DNA of 64,000 nt from Prevotella sp. UBA2742 (GCA_002353485.1 DEJS01000005.1:106216-170215), one strand, 5' to 3'. Positions 41,102-50,687 are shown, counted from the first letter of the stretch. Made by a program: numbers and translations. The notes: generated by a model from the letters alone, not told the origin.

Positions 41102-42433
41102 ATGAGCAGAATAGTTATACTGGGAGCTGGCGAAAGCGGTGCTGGAGCTGCTGTGCTGGCTAAGAAGCAAGGGTTCGACGTGTTCGTAAGCGATATGTCG
41201 AAGATTCACAACAAGTATAAGGAATTGTTGGACAGTCACCATATCAGTTGGGAGGAAGGTCATCACACAGAAGAACTGATTCTGAATGCAGATGAGGTCA
41301 TCAAGAGTCCTGGCATCCCTGACACGGCGCCCATTATCGTGAAGATAAAGCAGAAGGGCATCCATATTATCAGCGAGATAGAGTTTGCAGGACGTTATAC
41401 TCGTTCAAAGATGATTTGCATCACAGGCTCTAATGGAAAGACTACCACCACCAGTCTTATTTACCACATCTTTAAAACGGCAGGATATGATGTAGGACTT
41501 GCAGGCAATATAGGTCACTCGTTGGCCCTTCAGGTGGCTGAGGACCCGCACGAATACTACGTCATAGAGCTCAGTTCTTTCCAGCTCGACAACATGTATA
41601 ACTTTCGTGCCAACATCGCCGTATTGCTTAACATCACGCCAGACCACCTGGACCGCTACGACTTTAAGATGCAGAATTACGTCGATGCCAAGATGCGCAT
41701 CATCCAGAACCAGACTCCACAGGATGCCTTCATATACTGGAATGATGACCCAGTCATCAAGGCAGAATTGGAGAAATACGATATTCATGCCATTCAGTAT
41801 CCATTCTCCGAGCTGAAAGAGAAAGGAAGTATCGGCTATATAGAGGAAGGGCAGTACAAGATAGAACAGCCAGAGCCTTTCAACATGGAGCAGGAGTCGC
41901 TGAGCCTTACAGGTAAGCATAATATATACAACTCGCTGGCAGCAGGAATCGCATCCGACATTGCAGGTATCAAAAAAGAAGTTATCCGCAAGTCACTCAG
42001 CGACTTCCCTGGTGTAGAACACAGACTCGAGAAGGTTTGTATGGTGCGTGGCGTGCAGTACGTCAACGACTCCAAGGCCACTAACGTTGATGCCTGTTGG
42101 TACGCCCTGGAGTCAATGAAGACTAAGACTATTCTCATCATTGGTGGCAAGGATAAGGGCAATGACTACAGCCCCATCATACCTCTGGTTAAGGAGAAGT
42201 GTGCAGGCCTTGTCTACCTGGGCGCTGACAATCAGAAACTGCACGATAACTTTGACCATCTTGGCATACCCGTTCGCGACACGCACTCCATGAAGGAATG
42301 TGTGGCAGCCTGCTATGAGATGGCCGAGCCAGGTATGACAGTCCTCCTTAGTCCCTGTTGTGCCTCGTTCGACCTGTTCAAAAACATGGAAGACCGTGGC
42401 GAACAGTTCAAGGAACTGGTAAGAAATCTCTGA
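41102..42433 (+). CDS. murD: UDP-MurNAc-L-alanine--D-glutamate ligase
   Basis: 443 residues. P-loop ITGSNGKTTT (107-116), NITPDHLDRYD and the C-terminal ligase motifs (NDSKATNVDA, LSPCCASFD). It adds D-Glu to UDP-MurNAc-L-Ala in the cytoplasm. Starts 2 bp after the mraY stop. Confidence 0.97.
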   Translation: MSRIVILGAGESGAGAAVLAKKQGFDVFVSDMSKIHNKYKELLDSHHISWEEGHHTEELILNADEVIKSPGIPDTAPIIVKIKQKGIHIISEIEFAGRYTRSKMICITGSNGKTTTTSLIYHIFKTAGYDVGLAGNIGHSLALQVAEDPHEYYVIELSSFQLDNMYNFRANIAVLLNITPDHLDRYDFKMQNYVDAKMRIIQNQTPQDAFIYWNDDPVIKAELEKYDIHAIQYPFSELKEKGSIGYIEEGQYKIEQPEPFNMEQESLSLTGKHNIYNSLAAGIASDIAGIKKEVIRKSLSDFPGVEHRLEKVCMVRGVQYVNDSKATNVDACWYALESMKTKTILIIGGKDKGNDYSPIIPLVKEKCAGLVYLGADNQKLHDNFDHLGIPVRDTHSMKECVAACYEMAEPGMTVLLSPCCASFDLFKNMEDRGEQFKELVRNL

Positions 42434-42476
42434 CGCCAGGCAAGGGTACAATGCAAATACAAAAACAAAAAGAAAA

Positions 42477-43709
42477 GTGAACAAAAAAATAGGAAATATC
42501 TTCAAGGGCGACAAGGGCATCTGGATGGTGTTCTTCTTCCTTTGTATGATAAGTATCGTTGAAGTGTTCTCTGCTTCCAGCGGACTGACATACAAGAGCC
42601 AAAACTACATAGGCCCTATCGTCTACCATATAGCCACCATCGGTTTTGGTGTCGTGGTAGCCTTGATAATGCTGAACATTCCCTGCCGCTACTTCAAACT
42701 GATGACGCCTTTTCTTTTGCTCTTCTCTGCTATTACCTTGATATGGGTGTTGCTGGCAGGGACAAAGGTTGGTGATGCTGGTCGGTGGATTAATTTCCTG
42801 GGGTTCACCTTCCAGCCCTCTGAGATTGCCAAGGGCGCGATAGTACTGACCGTAGCACAGATTCTCAGTGCCATGCAGCGCGAGAACGGAGCGGACAAAA
42901 AAGCCTTTAAGTGGATTATGTGGATTACCTTCATCGCATGTTTCCTTATCGGGTTGGAGAATCTCTCCACGGCGGCCATGCTGTTCGCTGTCGTTTACCT
43001 TATGATGTTCTATGGCCAGGTATCCCTCAGACAGTTGGGCAAGTTGGCTGGTATTATTCTTTTCGTTTGTATCTTTGTCGTTGGCATGGTCCTGCTTATA
43101 GGTCACGACACTTCTGATGTCGACCCTCAACTGAGCAAGACAGAAAAGATAGAACAGATAAAGCAACCCAAAGAGGAGCGAAGCTTTTTAGAAAAGACGT
43201 TCCATCGTGCTGACACATGGAAGAGCCGCATTATGAAGTTCAATAGGGAACAAGTGTCTCCACGCGACTACGACCTCGACAAAGACGCCCAGGTGGCACA
43301 TGCCAACATCGCCATTGTCTCCAGTGGTATCGTGGGAAAAGGGCCGGGTAAGTCGGTCGAGCGCGATTTCCTGGCACAGGCCTTCTCAGACTTTATTTTT
43401 GCCATCATCATTGAAGAATTAGGCATCCTGGGCGCAGCGTTCGTGGTATTCCTTTATATTATCTTGCTCTATCGCTGTGCACGTATAGCCGGCCGCTGTG
43501 AAAACAACTTCCCTGCTTTCCTGGTAATGGGACTGGGACTGCTGCTGGTCATTCAGGCTATCTTCAACATGATGGTGGCCGTGGGCTTGGCTCCTGTAAC
43601 GGGCCAGCCTCTGCCGCTTATCTCAAAAGGTGGTACGTCAACCATCATCAATTCTGCTTATATTGGAGCCATTCTCAGCGTGAGCCGATCAGCGAAAGTT
43701 AAGAAATAA
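42477..43709 (+). CDS. ftsW: Septal peptidoglycan polymerase FtsW
   Basis: 410 residues of the SEDS family with about ten membrane helices; VGDAGRWINFLGFTFQPSEIAKG is the catalytic-loop region and PLPLISKGGTSTI the C-terminal motif. It polymerises glycan strands together with FtsI. The start is GTG at 42477; a 9-codon ORF (42451-42480) ends in TGA overlapping this GTG, which could couple initiation. The periplasmic loop (about 225-275) is Lys/Glu-rich and long. Confidence 0.94.
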   Translation: MNKKIGNIFKGDKGIWMVFFFLCMISIVEVFSASSGLTYKSQNYIGPIVYHIATIGFGVVVALIMLNIPCRYFKLMTPFLLLFSAITLIWVLLAGTKVGDAGRWINFLGFTFQPSEIAKGAIVLTVAQILSAMQRENGADKKAFKWIMWITFIACFLIGLENLSTAAMLFAVVYLMMFYGQVSLRQLGKLAGIILFVCIFVVGMVLLIGHDTSDVDPQLSKTEKIEQIKQPKEERSFLEKTFHRADTWKSRIMKFNREQVSPRDYDLDKDAQVAHANIAIVSSGIVGKGPGKSVERDFLAQAFSDFIFAIIIEELGILGAAFVVFLYIILLYRCARIAGRCENNFPAFLVMGLGLLLVIQAIFNMMVAVGLAPVTGQPLPLISKGGTSTIINSAYIGAILSVSRSAKVKK

Positions 43710-43753
43710 AAAGAATTCGTCCCTAAACATGGTTTTAATTCACTAGAAATTAG

Positions 43754-43761
43754 TAATTTTG
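43754..43761 (+). promoter_or_regulatory. Internal dcw promoter before murG
   Basis: TAATTTTGCA in the AT-rich 75-bp gap between ftsW and murG, 24 bp before the murG ATG. It would let murG-murC-ftsQ-ftsA-ftsZ be made apart from mraZ control. Confidence 0.7.
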
Positions 43762-43784
43762 CAGTTCAATAATCAAGTAGGAAT

Positions 43785-44900
43785 ATGAATAACGAATTAA
43801 GAGTCATCATCAGTGGCGGTGGTACAGGAGGCCATATCTTCCCTGCCGTATCGATAGCCAATGCTGTCAAGACACTTCGTCCTGACGCCCATATCTTGTT
43901 TGTGGGTGCATTGGGACGTATGGAGATGCAGCGCGTTCCTGCTGCAGGCTACGAGATTAAAGGTCTGCCAATCCAGGGCTTTGACCGTAAAAACCTGCTG
44001 AAAAACATAAAGGTACTCTACAAGATATGGAAAAGCCAGCGCATGGCTCGTCAGATTATCAAGGAATTTCGTCCTAATGTGGCAGTCGGTGTTGGTGGCT
44101 ATGCCAGCGGTCCTACATTGAATATGGCAGCATCCAAGGGCATCCCATGTCTGCTGCAGGAGCAGAACTCATACGCCGGGGTCACCAATAAACTGCTGGC
44201 CAAGAAAGCCGCCAGGATATGTGTGGCTTATGAAGGCATGGAACGTTTCTTCCCTGCTGACAAAATCATGCTCACTGGCAATCCTGTCCGCCAGCAGCTG
44301 CTGGAGACTACGCTGAGTCACGACGAAGCAGTACAATCCTTCGGATTAGACCCGAAGAAAAAGACCGTCCTTCTTGTCGGAGGCAGTCTGGGGGCCCGTA
44401 CCATCAACGAAAGTGTCATCAGCCATCTTGACCTGGTGCGAAAAAGCGATGTACAGTTCATCTGGCAAACAGGAAAGTATTATAGTACTCATATTCAAGA
44501 GCAGCTACAGCAGGCAGGAAAACCTGACAACCTTATCGTCACTGACTTCATCAGCGACATGGGAGCAGCCTATAAAGCTGCCGACCTCGTCATAAGCCGA
44601 GCCGGCGCAGGCTCTATCAGCGAGTTCTGTCTGTTGGGCAAAGCTGTTATCCTGGTGCCTAGTCCCAATGTGGCTGAAGACCATCAGACAAAGAACGCCA
44701 TGGCACTGGTCAAAAAGGATGCTGCACTCTACGTCAAGGATGCAGAGGCTCCCGACCTGCTGTTGGCTACCGCCGTCGATACAGTACACGATGATGCACG
44801 TCTGCAAAGCCTAAGCCAGAACATCCTGAAGATGGCGTTGCCTGACTCTGCTGAGATTATTGCAAAAGAAGTCATCCAATTAGCTGAAAATGGAAAGTAA
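43785..44900 (+). CDS. murG: MurG glycosyltransferase (lipid II synthesis)
   Basis: 371 residues of family GT28. GGGTGGHIFPA (from residue 11) is the lipid-I binding loop; GVGGYASGP, LLVGGSLGARTIN and the C-terminal SRAGAGSISEF complete the signature. It transfers GlcNAc to lipid I on the inner membrane. Its stop lies 11 bp inside murC. Confidence 0.97.
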   Translation: MNNELRVIISGGGTGGHIFPAVSIANAVKTLRPDAHILFVGALGRMEMQRVPAAGYEIKGLPIQGFDRKNLLKNIKVLYKIWKSQRMARQIIKEFRPNVAVGVGGYASGPTLNMAASKGIPCLLQEQNSYAGVTNKLLAKKAARICVAYEGMERFFPADKIMLTGNPVRQQLLETTLSHDEAVQSFGLDPKKKTVLLVGGSLGARTINESVISHLDLVRKSDVQFIWQTGKYYSTHIQEQLQQAGKPDNLIVTDFISDMGAAYKAADLVISRAGAGSISEFCLLGKAVILVPSPNVAEDHQTKNAMALVKKDAALYVKDAEAPDLLLATAVDTVHDDARLQSLSQNILKMALPDSAEIIAKEVIQLAENGK

Positions 44901-46266
44901 AGATATTAAAGCCGTCTATTTTGTAGGAGCCGGTGGTATTGGTATGAGTGCCATCGCCCGCTATTTCCTGAAGAAGGGACTCGTCGTTGCCGGATACGAC
45001 AAGACACCCAGTGAGCTGACCCGCCATTTGGAGCAGGAAGGTATGCTCATCCACTACAAAGAGTCCGTCGACCTGATACCGGCGCCATGCAAGGACCCTC
45101 AGTCCTGCCTTGTCATATATACGCCGGCCATCCCTGACGAACATGCCGAACTTGTGTTCTTCCGTCAGCAAGGTTTCGATATACAGAAGCGTGCACAGGT
45201 GCTTGGCACACTGACGCGCCAGCACCGCGGACTGTGTGTGGCTGGCACTCATGGAAAGACTACAACCTCCACCATGTGTGCCCATATTATGCATCAGAGT
45301 CATCTCGACTGCAACGCATTCCTGGGTGGCATCTCCAAGAATTATGGCACCAACTATATCCTCTCCGATTCTGATTATGTGGTTATCGAGGCTGACGAAT
45401 TCGACCGCTCCTTCCACTGGCTGTCACCCTATATGACGGTAATTACAGCTACCGACCCTGACCATCTCGATATCTATGGAACCAAAGAGGCTTATCTTGA
45501 GAGCTTCCGTCATTATACAGAGCTTATCCAGCCTGGTGGCGCCCTCATCATACACCGTGACCTGGAAATGCAGGAGAACCTGCCTAACGGGGTACGCCGC
45601 TATGACTATGCGCTCTCCGAGGGCGACTTCCATGCTGAGAACATCCGTATCGAAAACGGCGAAATCACCTTTGACTTCGTCTCACCCACAGGACGTATCA
45701 GCGATGTGTGCCTCGGCCAGCCTGTACCTATCAATATCGAGAATGGCATTGCTGCCATGGCTATGGCTCAGCTGGCAGGCTGTACTGACGACGAGCTGCG
45801 TCAGGGAATGAAAACTTACGGAGGAGTAGAGCGCCGGTTCGACTTCAAGATAAAGACACCACAGCTGGTAGTCCTTAGTGACTATGCCCACCACCCTAAG
45901 GAGATTCTTCAGAGTGCACGCAGCATTCGCCAGCTGTATCAGAACCGTAAGATTACAGCCTTCTTCCAGCCGCATCTCTATACGCGTACTCGCGACTTCT
46001 ACCATGAGTTTGCCGATGCGCTGAGTCTGCTCGACGAGGTCATCCTCACCGAGATATACCCTGCTCGCGAGCAACCCATTCCTGGGGTCACCTCGCAGCT
46101 TATCTATGACAACTTGCGTCAGGGCATCGAGAAACAGATTGTCCGTAAGGACCAGATTCTCGACCTTGTCCGGAGCCGTACCTTCGACGTTCTCATCGTA
46201 TTGGGTGCCGGGGACCTTGACAACATGGTACCCGAAATGGTCAGCATCTTAAAAGAGAAACAGTAA
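44890..46266 (+). CDS. murC: UDP-N-acetylmuramate--L-alanine ligase
   Basis: 458 residues. N-terminal VGAGGIGMSAIARY, P-loop GTHGKTTT (119-126) and C-terminal FQPHLYTRTRDF are diagnostic. It adds L-Ala to UDP-MurNAc, the first peptide step. The start lies within the end of murG (11-bp overlap). Confidence 0.97.
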   Translation: MESKDIKAVYFVGAGGIGMSAIARYFLKKGLVVAGYDKTPSELTRHLEQEGMLIHYKESVDLIPAPCKDPQSCLVIYTPAIPDEHAELVFFRQQGFDIQKRAQVLGTLTRQHRGLCVAGTHGKTTTSTMCAHIMHQSHLDCNAFLGGISKNYGTNYILSDSDYVVIEADEFDRSFHWLSPYMTVITATDPDHLDIYGTKEAYLESFRHYTELIQPGGALIIHRDLEMQENLPNGVRRYDYALSEGDFHAENIRIENGEITFDFVSPTGRISDVCLGQPVPINIENGIAAMAMAQLAGCTDDELRQGMKTYGGVERRFDFKIKTPQLVVLSDYAHHPKEILQSARSIRQLYQNRKITAFFQPHLYTRTRDFYHEFADALSLLDEVILTEIYPAREQPIPGVTSQLIYDNLRQGIEKQIVRKDQILDLVRSRTFDVLIVLGAGDLDNMVPEMVSILKEKQ

Positions 46267-46288
46267 ATTATTAAAAACAAATATCTCC

Positions 46289-47038
46289 GTGAGCATAAAC
46301 TGGAAGAAAACAGCCGTCGTTGTTACCGACCTCGTCATTGCAGCATATCTCGTACTGGCCATTACCGTCTTCAACAGGCCAGATGCCATCTACGACATGT
46401 GCCGAGAGGTCAGTATTGACATCGAGGAAGGTTCTGTCAAGGGCTTTCTCAATGTCGACGATGTCAAGTCACAGCTGGTGCGCTCGCGCCTCTACCCTTT
46501 GGGAACTGCCATGAATCGGATTGACGCCCGGATGATAGAGGATGCATTGCTCAAGAACCCTCTCGTCGAGTCGGTGCAGTGCTACAAGACCCAGGGTGGC
46601 CGCGTCGTTATCTCATTGTCACAGCGCCTGCCCGTCATCAGGGTGAAAGCCGACAATGGCGACGACTATTACGTTGACACCCAGGGTAATATCATGCCCA
46701 ACACCCAGTATGTCAGCAACTTGGTCGTAGCTACAGGACACATCACTAAGCCCTATGCCCAGAAGGTGTTGCGCCGCGTGGGTAATTTCCTTATCAACAA
46801 CGACCTCTGGCTTTTACAAGCCGAACAGCTCAACGTGCTGGCCGATGGCACTATCGAGATGATTCCCTTGGTCGGCGAGCACATCGTCTATCTGGGACAG
46901 CCCACAGGCTTGAGCGGTAAGTTCCAGCGCCTGGAGAAATTCTACAAATACGGGCTTACCAAGGCAGGATGGAATAAATACTCGTACATCAGTGTCGAGT
47001 TCGACAACCAGATAATATGCAAGAAACGTAAGGTATAA
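46289..47038 (+). CDS. ftsQ: Division protein FtsQ
   Basis: 249 residues from a GTG start: short cytoplasmic part, one membrane helix (about 8-26) and a periplasmic POTRA-like domain (GFLNVDDVKSQLVRSRLYPLGT) followed by the FtsQ beta domain. FtsQ recruits FtsL and the late division proteins. Conservation is low, but size, topology and position between murC and ftsA make the call secure. Confidence 0.9.
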   Translation: MSINWKKTAVVVTDLVIAAYLVLAITVFNRPDAIYDMCREVSIDIEEGSVKGFLNVDDVKSQLVRSRLYPLGTAMNRIDARMIEDALLKNPLVESVQCYKTQGGRVVISLSQRLPVIRVKADNGDDYYVDTQGNIMPNTQYVSNLVVATGHITKPYAQKVLRRVGNFLINNDLWLLQAEQLNVLADGTIEMIPLVGEHIVYLGQPTGLSGKFQRLEKFYKYGLTKAGWNKYSYISVEFDNQIICKKRKV

Positions 47039-47069
47039 GTAAACAGGAACAAGTAAAAAACTATCAGAT

Positions 47070-48545
47070 ATGGCGTCAAAGGAATTTATCGTAGCAATTG
47101 AACTTGGGTCATCTAAGATGACCGGTATCGCAGGCAAGAAGAACCTTGATGGCAGCATTCAGGTGCTGGCATGTGTCAAGGAAGACTCTTCACAGTGTAT
47201 CCGCAAGGGTGTGGTTTACAACATCGACAAGACTGCCCAGTGCCTCACCAGCATCATTAGCCGCTTGGAAAAACAACTCAAGACAACCATTACCCAAGTG
47301 TATGTCGGTGTCGGTGGTCAGTCTATCCGCTCCGTACGCAATCTCATCTCTAAGGACCTTCCCAACGAAACGCTTGTCACACAGGAAATGGTCATCGAAC
47401 TCATGGACGACAACCGCAACATGAAGTATCCCGACCAGGAGATTCTCGATGCTGCCGTTCAAGAATACAAGGTTGACTCCCAGTACCAGTTAGACCCTGT
47501 GGGCATACAGTGTAACCGTATCGAGGGTAATTTCCTGAACATCCTTCAGCGCCGTGCTTTCAACAAGAACCTGAATAAGTGTTTCGAGACGGCAAACATC
47601 AACATTGCTGAGCTCTATCTGGCTCCGCTGGCCCTGGCCGACAGCGTGCTCACCGAGGCAGAGAAGCGCTCAGGCTGTGCCTTGGTAGACATGGGAGCCG
47701 ATACCACTACCGTCAGCGTCTATTCTAAGAACGTATTGCGCCATCTGGCCGTCATCCCTCTGGGTGCTAACAACATCACCAAAGACATAGCCTCGCTACA
47801 GATGGAAGAGAGCGATGCCGAGAAGATGAAGCTCAAATACGCTTGTGCCTATACCGAGAACAGCGATATCGACAACAACATGAAATACTCTATAGACTCC
47901 GACCGCCAGGTGGAAGTCCGTAAGTTCATTGAGATTGTCGAAGGACGGCTTGAGGAAATCATTGCCAACGTTTGGTGCCAGGTCCCCGAAGAATACTGCG
48001 ACAAGCTTCTTGGAGGCATCATACTCACCGGTGGCGGCGCCAATATGCCCGGCATAGAGAAAGCCTTCCAGAACTATACCCATATTGACAAGATACGCGT
48101 GGCCAAGTTCGTCATCCAGACCATTACGTCGAACATAGCCGACATCACTGCACATAACGGAATGATGAACACCGTACTGGGACTCTTGGCCAAGGGCGAC
48201 ATCAACTGCGCGGGCAATGAGATTAACTACAATGCCGACCTCTTCAACCAGCAGCCTCGCGTTACCGCGGCCGAGACGCTCGAACAGCGCCGTGCGCGCC
48301 AGGCCTCCGAGACACCTGCCGGCGTAGTACGTACGGCAGAGGAAATCCGACGTGCCGAAGAAGAAGCCCAGCGCAAGAAGGAGGAAGAGGAACGCAAGAA
48401 GGAAGAAGAAGAGCGCCTCAAGCGTGAACAGGAAGAGGCAGAAGCCCGCGAACGAGAGCGTATCCGGCAAGAGAACAGCCCGCTGCGCAAGATGGGCCGC
48501 TGGCTGAAGGACTTCGGCAAGAAAATGGTCGAGGAAGAAGAGTAA
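47070..48545 (+). CDS. ftsA: Division protein FtsA with extended C-terminal helix
   Basis: 491 residues, actin-like ATPase that ties FtsZ to the membrane (FIVAIELGSSKMTGIAG; CALVDMGADTTTVSVYS; GGIILTGGGANMPGIE). E. coli FtsA has 420 residues; the extra part here is a C-terminal linker (about 415-475) of Glu/Lys/Arg-rich helix with many EEE and KK steps, ending in an amphipathic segment LRKMGRWLKDFGKKM that probably inserts in the membrane. Confidence 0.96.
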   Translation: MASKEFIVAIELGSSKMTGIAGKKNLDGSIQVLACVKEDSSQCIRKGVVYNIDKTAQCLTSIISRLEKQLKTTITQVYVGVGGQSIRSVRNLISKDLPNETLVTQEMVIELMDDNRNMKYPDQEILDAAVQEYKVDSQYQLDPVGIQCNRIEGNFLNILQRRAFNKNLNKCFETANINIAELYLAPLALADSVLTEAEKRSGCALVDMGADTTTVSVYSKNVLRHLAVIPLGANNITKDIASLQMEESDAEKMKLKYACAYTENSDIDNNMKYSIDSDRQVEVRKFIEIVEGRLEEIIANVWCQVPEEYCDKLLGGIILTGGGANMPGIEKAFQNYTHIDKIRVAKFVIQTITSNIADITAHNGMMNTVLGLLAKGDINCAGNEINYNADLFNQQPRVTAAETLEQRRARQASETPAGVVRTAEEIRRAEEEAQRKKEEEERKKEEEERLKREQEEAEARERERIRQENSPLRKMGRWLKDFGKKMVEEEE

Positions 48546-48580
48546 ACAATATAACGATATAATTTAAACACAGAAAAGAC

Positions 48581-49903
48581 ATGGACAACAACATACTACT
48601 TGACTTCGGCGAGCCCGAAAAGGAAAACAGCATCATCAAAGTGATTGGTGTAGGAGGTGGTGGTGGCAATGCAGTCAACCACATGTATCGCGAAGGCATC
48701 CACGACGTCACTTTCGTCTTGTGTAATACTGACAATCAGGCCCTCAACGACTCTCCCGTACCTGTTCATCTGCAGCTGGGCAAGGAGGGCCTTGGCGCAG
48801 GCAACAAGCCCGAGAAGGCGCGTGCCGCTGCCGAGGAGAGTCTCGACGACATCAAGCAGATGCTCAACGACGGCACCCGCATGGCCTTTATCACCGCCGG
48901 CATGGGCGGCGGCACCGGTACCGGAGCAGCACCCGTCATTGCCAAGGTGTCCAAGGAGATGGGCATCCTCACGGTAGGTATCGTCACCATCCCCTTCCGC
49001 TTTGAGGGCGACCGTAAGATAGACCAGGCGCTGGACGGCGTAGAAGAGATGTCTAAGCATGTCGATGCCCTCCTGGTCATCAACAACGAGCGCTTGCGCG
49101 AGATATACCCCGAGCTCACCGTGCTCGATGCATTCGGCAAGGCCGACGATACGCTTTCCGTGGCTGCTAAGTCCATAGCCGAGATTATCACCGTCCACGG
49201 ACTCATCAACCTCGACTTCAACGACGTTAAGACCGTACTCAAGGATGGTGGCGTCGCCATCATGTCTACCGGCTATGGCGAGGGCGAGGGACGCGTCAAG
49301 AAAGCCATCGACGATGCCCTCAACTCACCGCTGCTCAACGAGAACGACGTCTTCAACTCTAAGAAGATTCTGCTTAGCATCTCCTTTGCCGGCAGCAAGG
49401 ACGGCAAAGACTCGCTGATGATGGAAGAAATGAACGACGTCAACGACTTCATGGCAAAGTTCGGCGACTTCGAGATTAAGTGGGGCCTGGCTGTCGATCC
49501 CGAACTGGGCAAGAAGGTCAAGGTCACCATCCTGGCAACGGGCTTCGGCATCGACAACGTCGACGGTATGTCCCAGCATCGCCAGCGTCACAACACGCAG
49601 GAGGAGGCCACACGTATTGCTGCCGAGCAGGAGGCTGAAGCCAAGCGTATGGACCGCCGTAACCGCTACTATGGCGGCGACGGACAGACGCGCCGCTACA
49701 AGCGTCGCCCACACATCTATCTCTTCCGTGCTGAAGACCTCGACAACGACGATGTCATCTCTGCCGTCGAACAGACTCCGACCTATAAGCGCACCCGCGA
49801 GATACTGGACAGCATCTATGCCCAGGCCAGCGGCGACACCCCTCAGCAGCATACTGACGCAGCCCCTGCCGAACCTATTCAGGGCGTCATCAAGTTCGGA
49901 TGA
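48581..49903 (+). CDS. ftsZ: Cell division GTPase FtsZ
   Basis: 440 residues. Tubulin signature GGGTGTG at 109-115, N-terminal IKVIGVGGGGGNAVNHM, and T7 loop LDFNDVKTVLKDGG. It forms the Z ring. After the GTPase body (about 1-330) comes a Arg/Gln-rich linker and a conserved-looking VEQTPTYKRTREIL segment, followed by a further 35 residues ending in IQGVIKFG, unlike the terminal peptide of E. coli FtsZ. It overlaps the hemolysin III family gene by ATGA. Confidence 0.98.
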   Translation: MDNNILLDFGEPEKENSIIKVIGVGGGGGNAVNHMYREGIHDVTFVLCNTDNQALNDSPVPVHLQLGKEGLGAGNKPEKARAAAEESLDDIKQMLNDGTRMAFITAGMGGGTGTGAAPVIAKVSKEMGILTVGIVTIPFRFEGDRKIDQALDGVEEMSKHVDALLVINNERLREIYPELTVLDAFGKADDTLSVAAKSIAEIITVHGLINLDFNDVKTVLKDGGVAIMSTGYGEGEGRVKKAIDDALNSPLLNENDVFNSKKILLSISFAGSKDGKDSLMMEEMNDVNDFMAKFGDFEIKWGLAVDPELGKKVKVTILATGFGIDNVDGMSQHRQRHNTQEEATRIAAEQEAEAKRMDRRNRYYGGDGQTRRYKRRPHIYLFRAEDLDNDDVISAVEQTPTYKRTREILDSIYAQASGDTPQQHTDAAPAEPIQGVIKFG

Positions 49904-50589
49904 CCATCCGCTATACGCACCGTGAGGAGCTTTGGAACTCCTGGAGCCACGCCGCAGGCATTCTCCTGGGCGTGGCCTTCGGCGTTGTATTCCTCGTCAT
50001 GGCCTTCAAGGGCGACAATCCCTGGGCACGTCTGGGCGTCAGCCTCTACCTCTTCGGCATGCTCGCTTCCTATGTCGCCTCTACCGTCTACCACGCCTTG
50101 CCGCTCTACGAGCGCCACACCGGGCAGAAGGGCCTGCTGGCTCCACGCTCCAAATGGAAGGAGCGGCTGCGGCACTGGGACCATGCCGCCATCTACTGGC
50201 ACATAGCAGGCTCCTACTCGCCGCTCACCCTCGTCGCCCTGCGCACACAGGGCTATTGGGGCTGGGGCCTTTTCGCGTTTGTATGGCTCTGTGCCATAGC
50301 GGGCACCATCGTCAGCTTCCGGCAGCTCAAGGAGCATTCCAACCTCGAGACCTTCTGCTTCGTCGGCATGGGACTGAGCGTGCTCGTAGCCTTCAAGCCT
50401 CTCATCAACGCCGTCTCCACGGCAGCCGTCGTATGGATTGTCGCCGAGGGGGTGTGCTACATCACCGGTGCTGTCTTTTACTCGCTCAACAAGCGCCGCT
50501 ACATGCACTCCGTATTCCACTTCTTTGTCCTCGCAGGCAGCATCTGTCACATCGTGGCCGTATGGGACGTGCTCATCGAATACCTGTAG
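49900..50589 (+). CDS. Hemolysin III (PAQR/YqfA) family membrane protein
   Basis: 229 residues with seven predicted membrane helices. ELWNSWSHAAGILLG, STVYHALP and DHAAIYWHIAGSYSPL, and the C-terminal HSVFHFFVLAGSICH hold the Ser/His/Asp residues that bind zinc in PAQR proteins. The name comes from one Bacillus cereus member; most have no proven haemolytic activity, and some act as ceramidase-like or membrane-fluidity proteins. The ATGA overlap with ftsZ makes it the last gene of the dcw transcript. A competing frame of similar length starting at 49932 is its shadow. Confidence 0.9.
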   Translation: MTIRYTHREELWNSWSHAAGILLGVAFGVVFLVMAFKGDNPWARLGVSLYLFGMLASYVASTVYHALPLYERHTGQKGLLAPRSKWKERLRHWDHAAIYWHIAGSYSPLTLVALRTQGYWGWGLFAFVWLCAIAGTIVSFRQLKEHSNLETFCFVGMGLSVLVAFKPLINAVSTAAVVWIVAEGVCYITGAVFYSLNKRRYMHSVFHFFVLAGSICHIVAVWDVLIEYL

Positions 50590-50637
50590 TGAGACAAAGG
50601 GGCAAAAAAGTGAAAAAAACATAAGACAGAAGCAAAT

Positions 50638-50665
50638 TCTTCATTCTTCATTCTTCATTCTTCAT
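50638..50665 (+). repeat. Four perfect 7-bp repeats upstream of CoA-transferase promoter
   Basis: TCTTCAT repeated four times, ending exactly 9 bp before the -7 box. In transcription direction this is the same design as at efp (TTTTCAC x4) and pta (TCTTCAC-like x4). Confidence 0.9.
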
Positions 50666-50674
50666 TTATTGATG

Positions 50675-50682
50675 TACCTTTG
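50675..50682 (+). promoter_or_regulatory. CoA-transferase promoter
   Basis: TACCTTTGCA; leader about 24 nt. The -33 position falls in the heptad array. Confidence 0.87.
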
Positions 50683-50687
50683 CACGC

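Noticed and set aside
49932..50624. 230-codon plus-strand frame over the hemolysin III gene
   Set aside because: His/Arg/Pro-rich frame-shifted reading of the true gene, which overlaps ftsZ by ATGA and has seven membrane helices.
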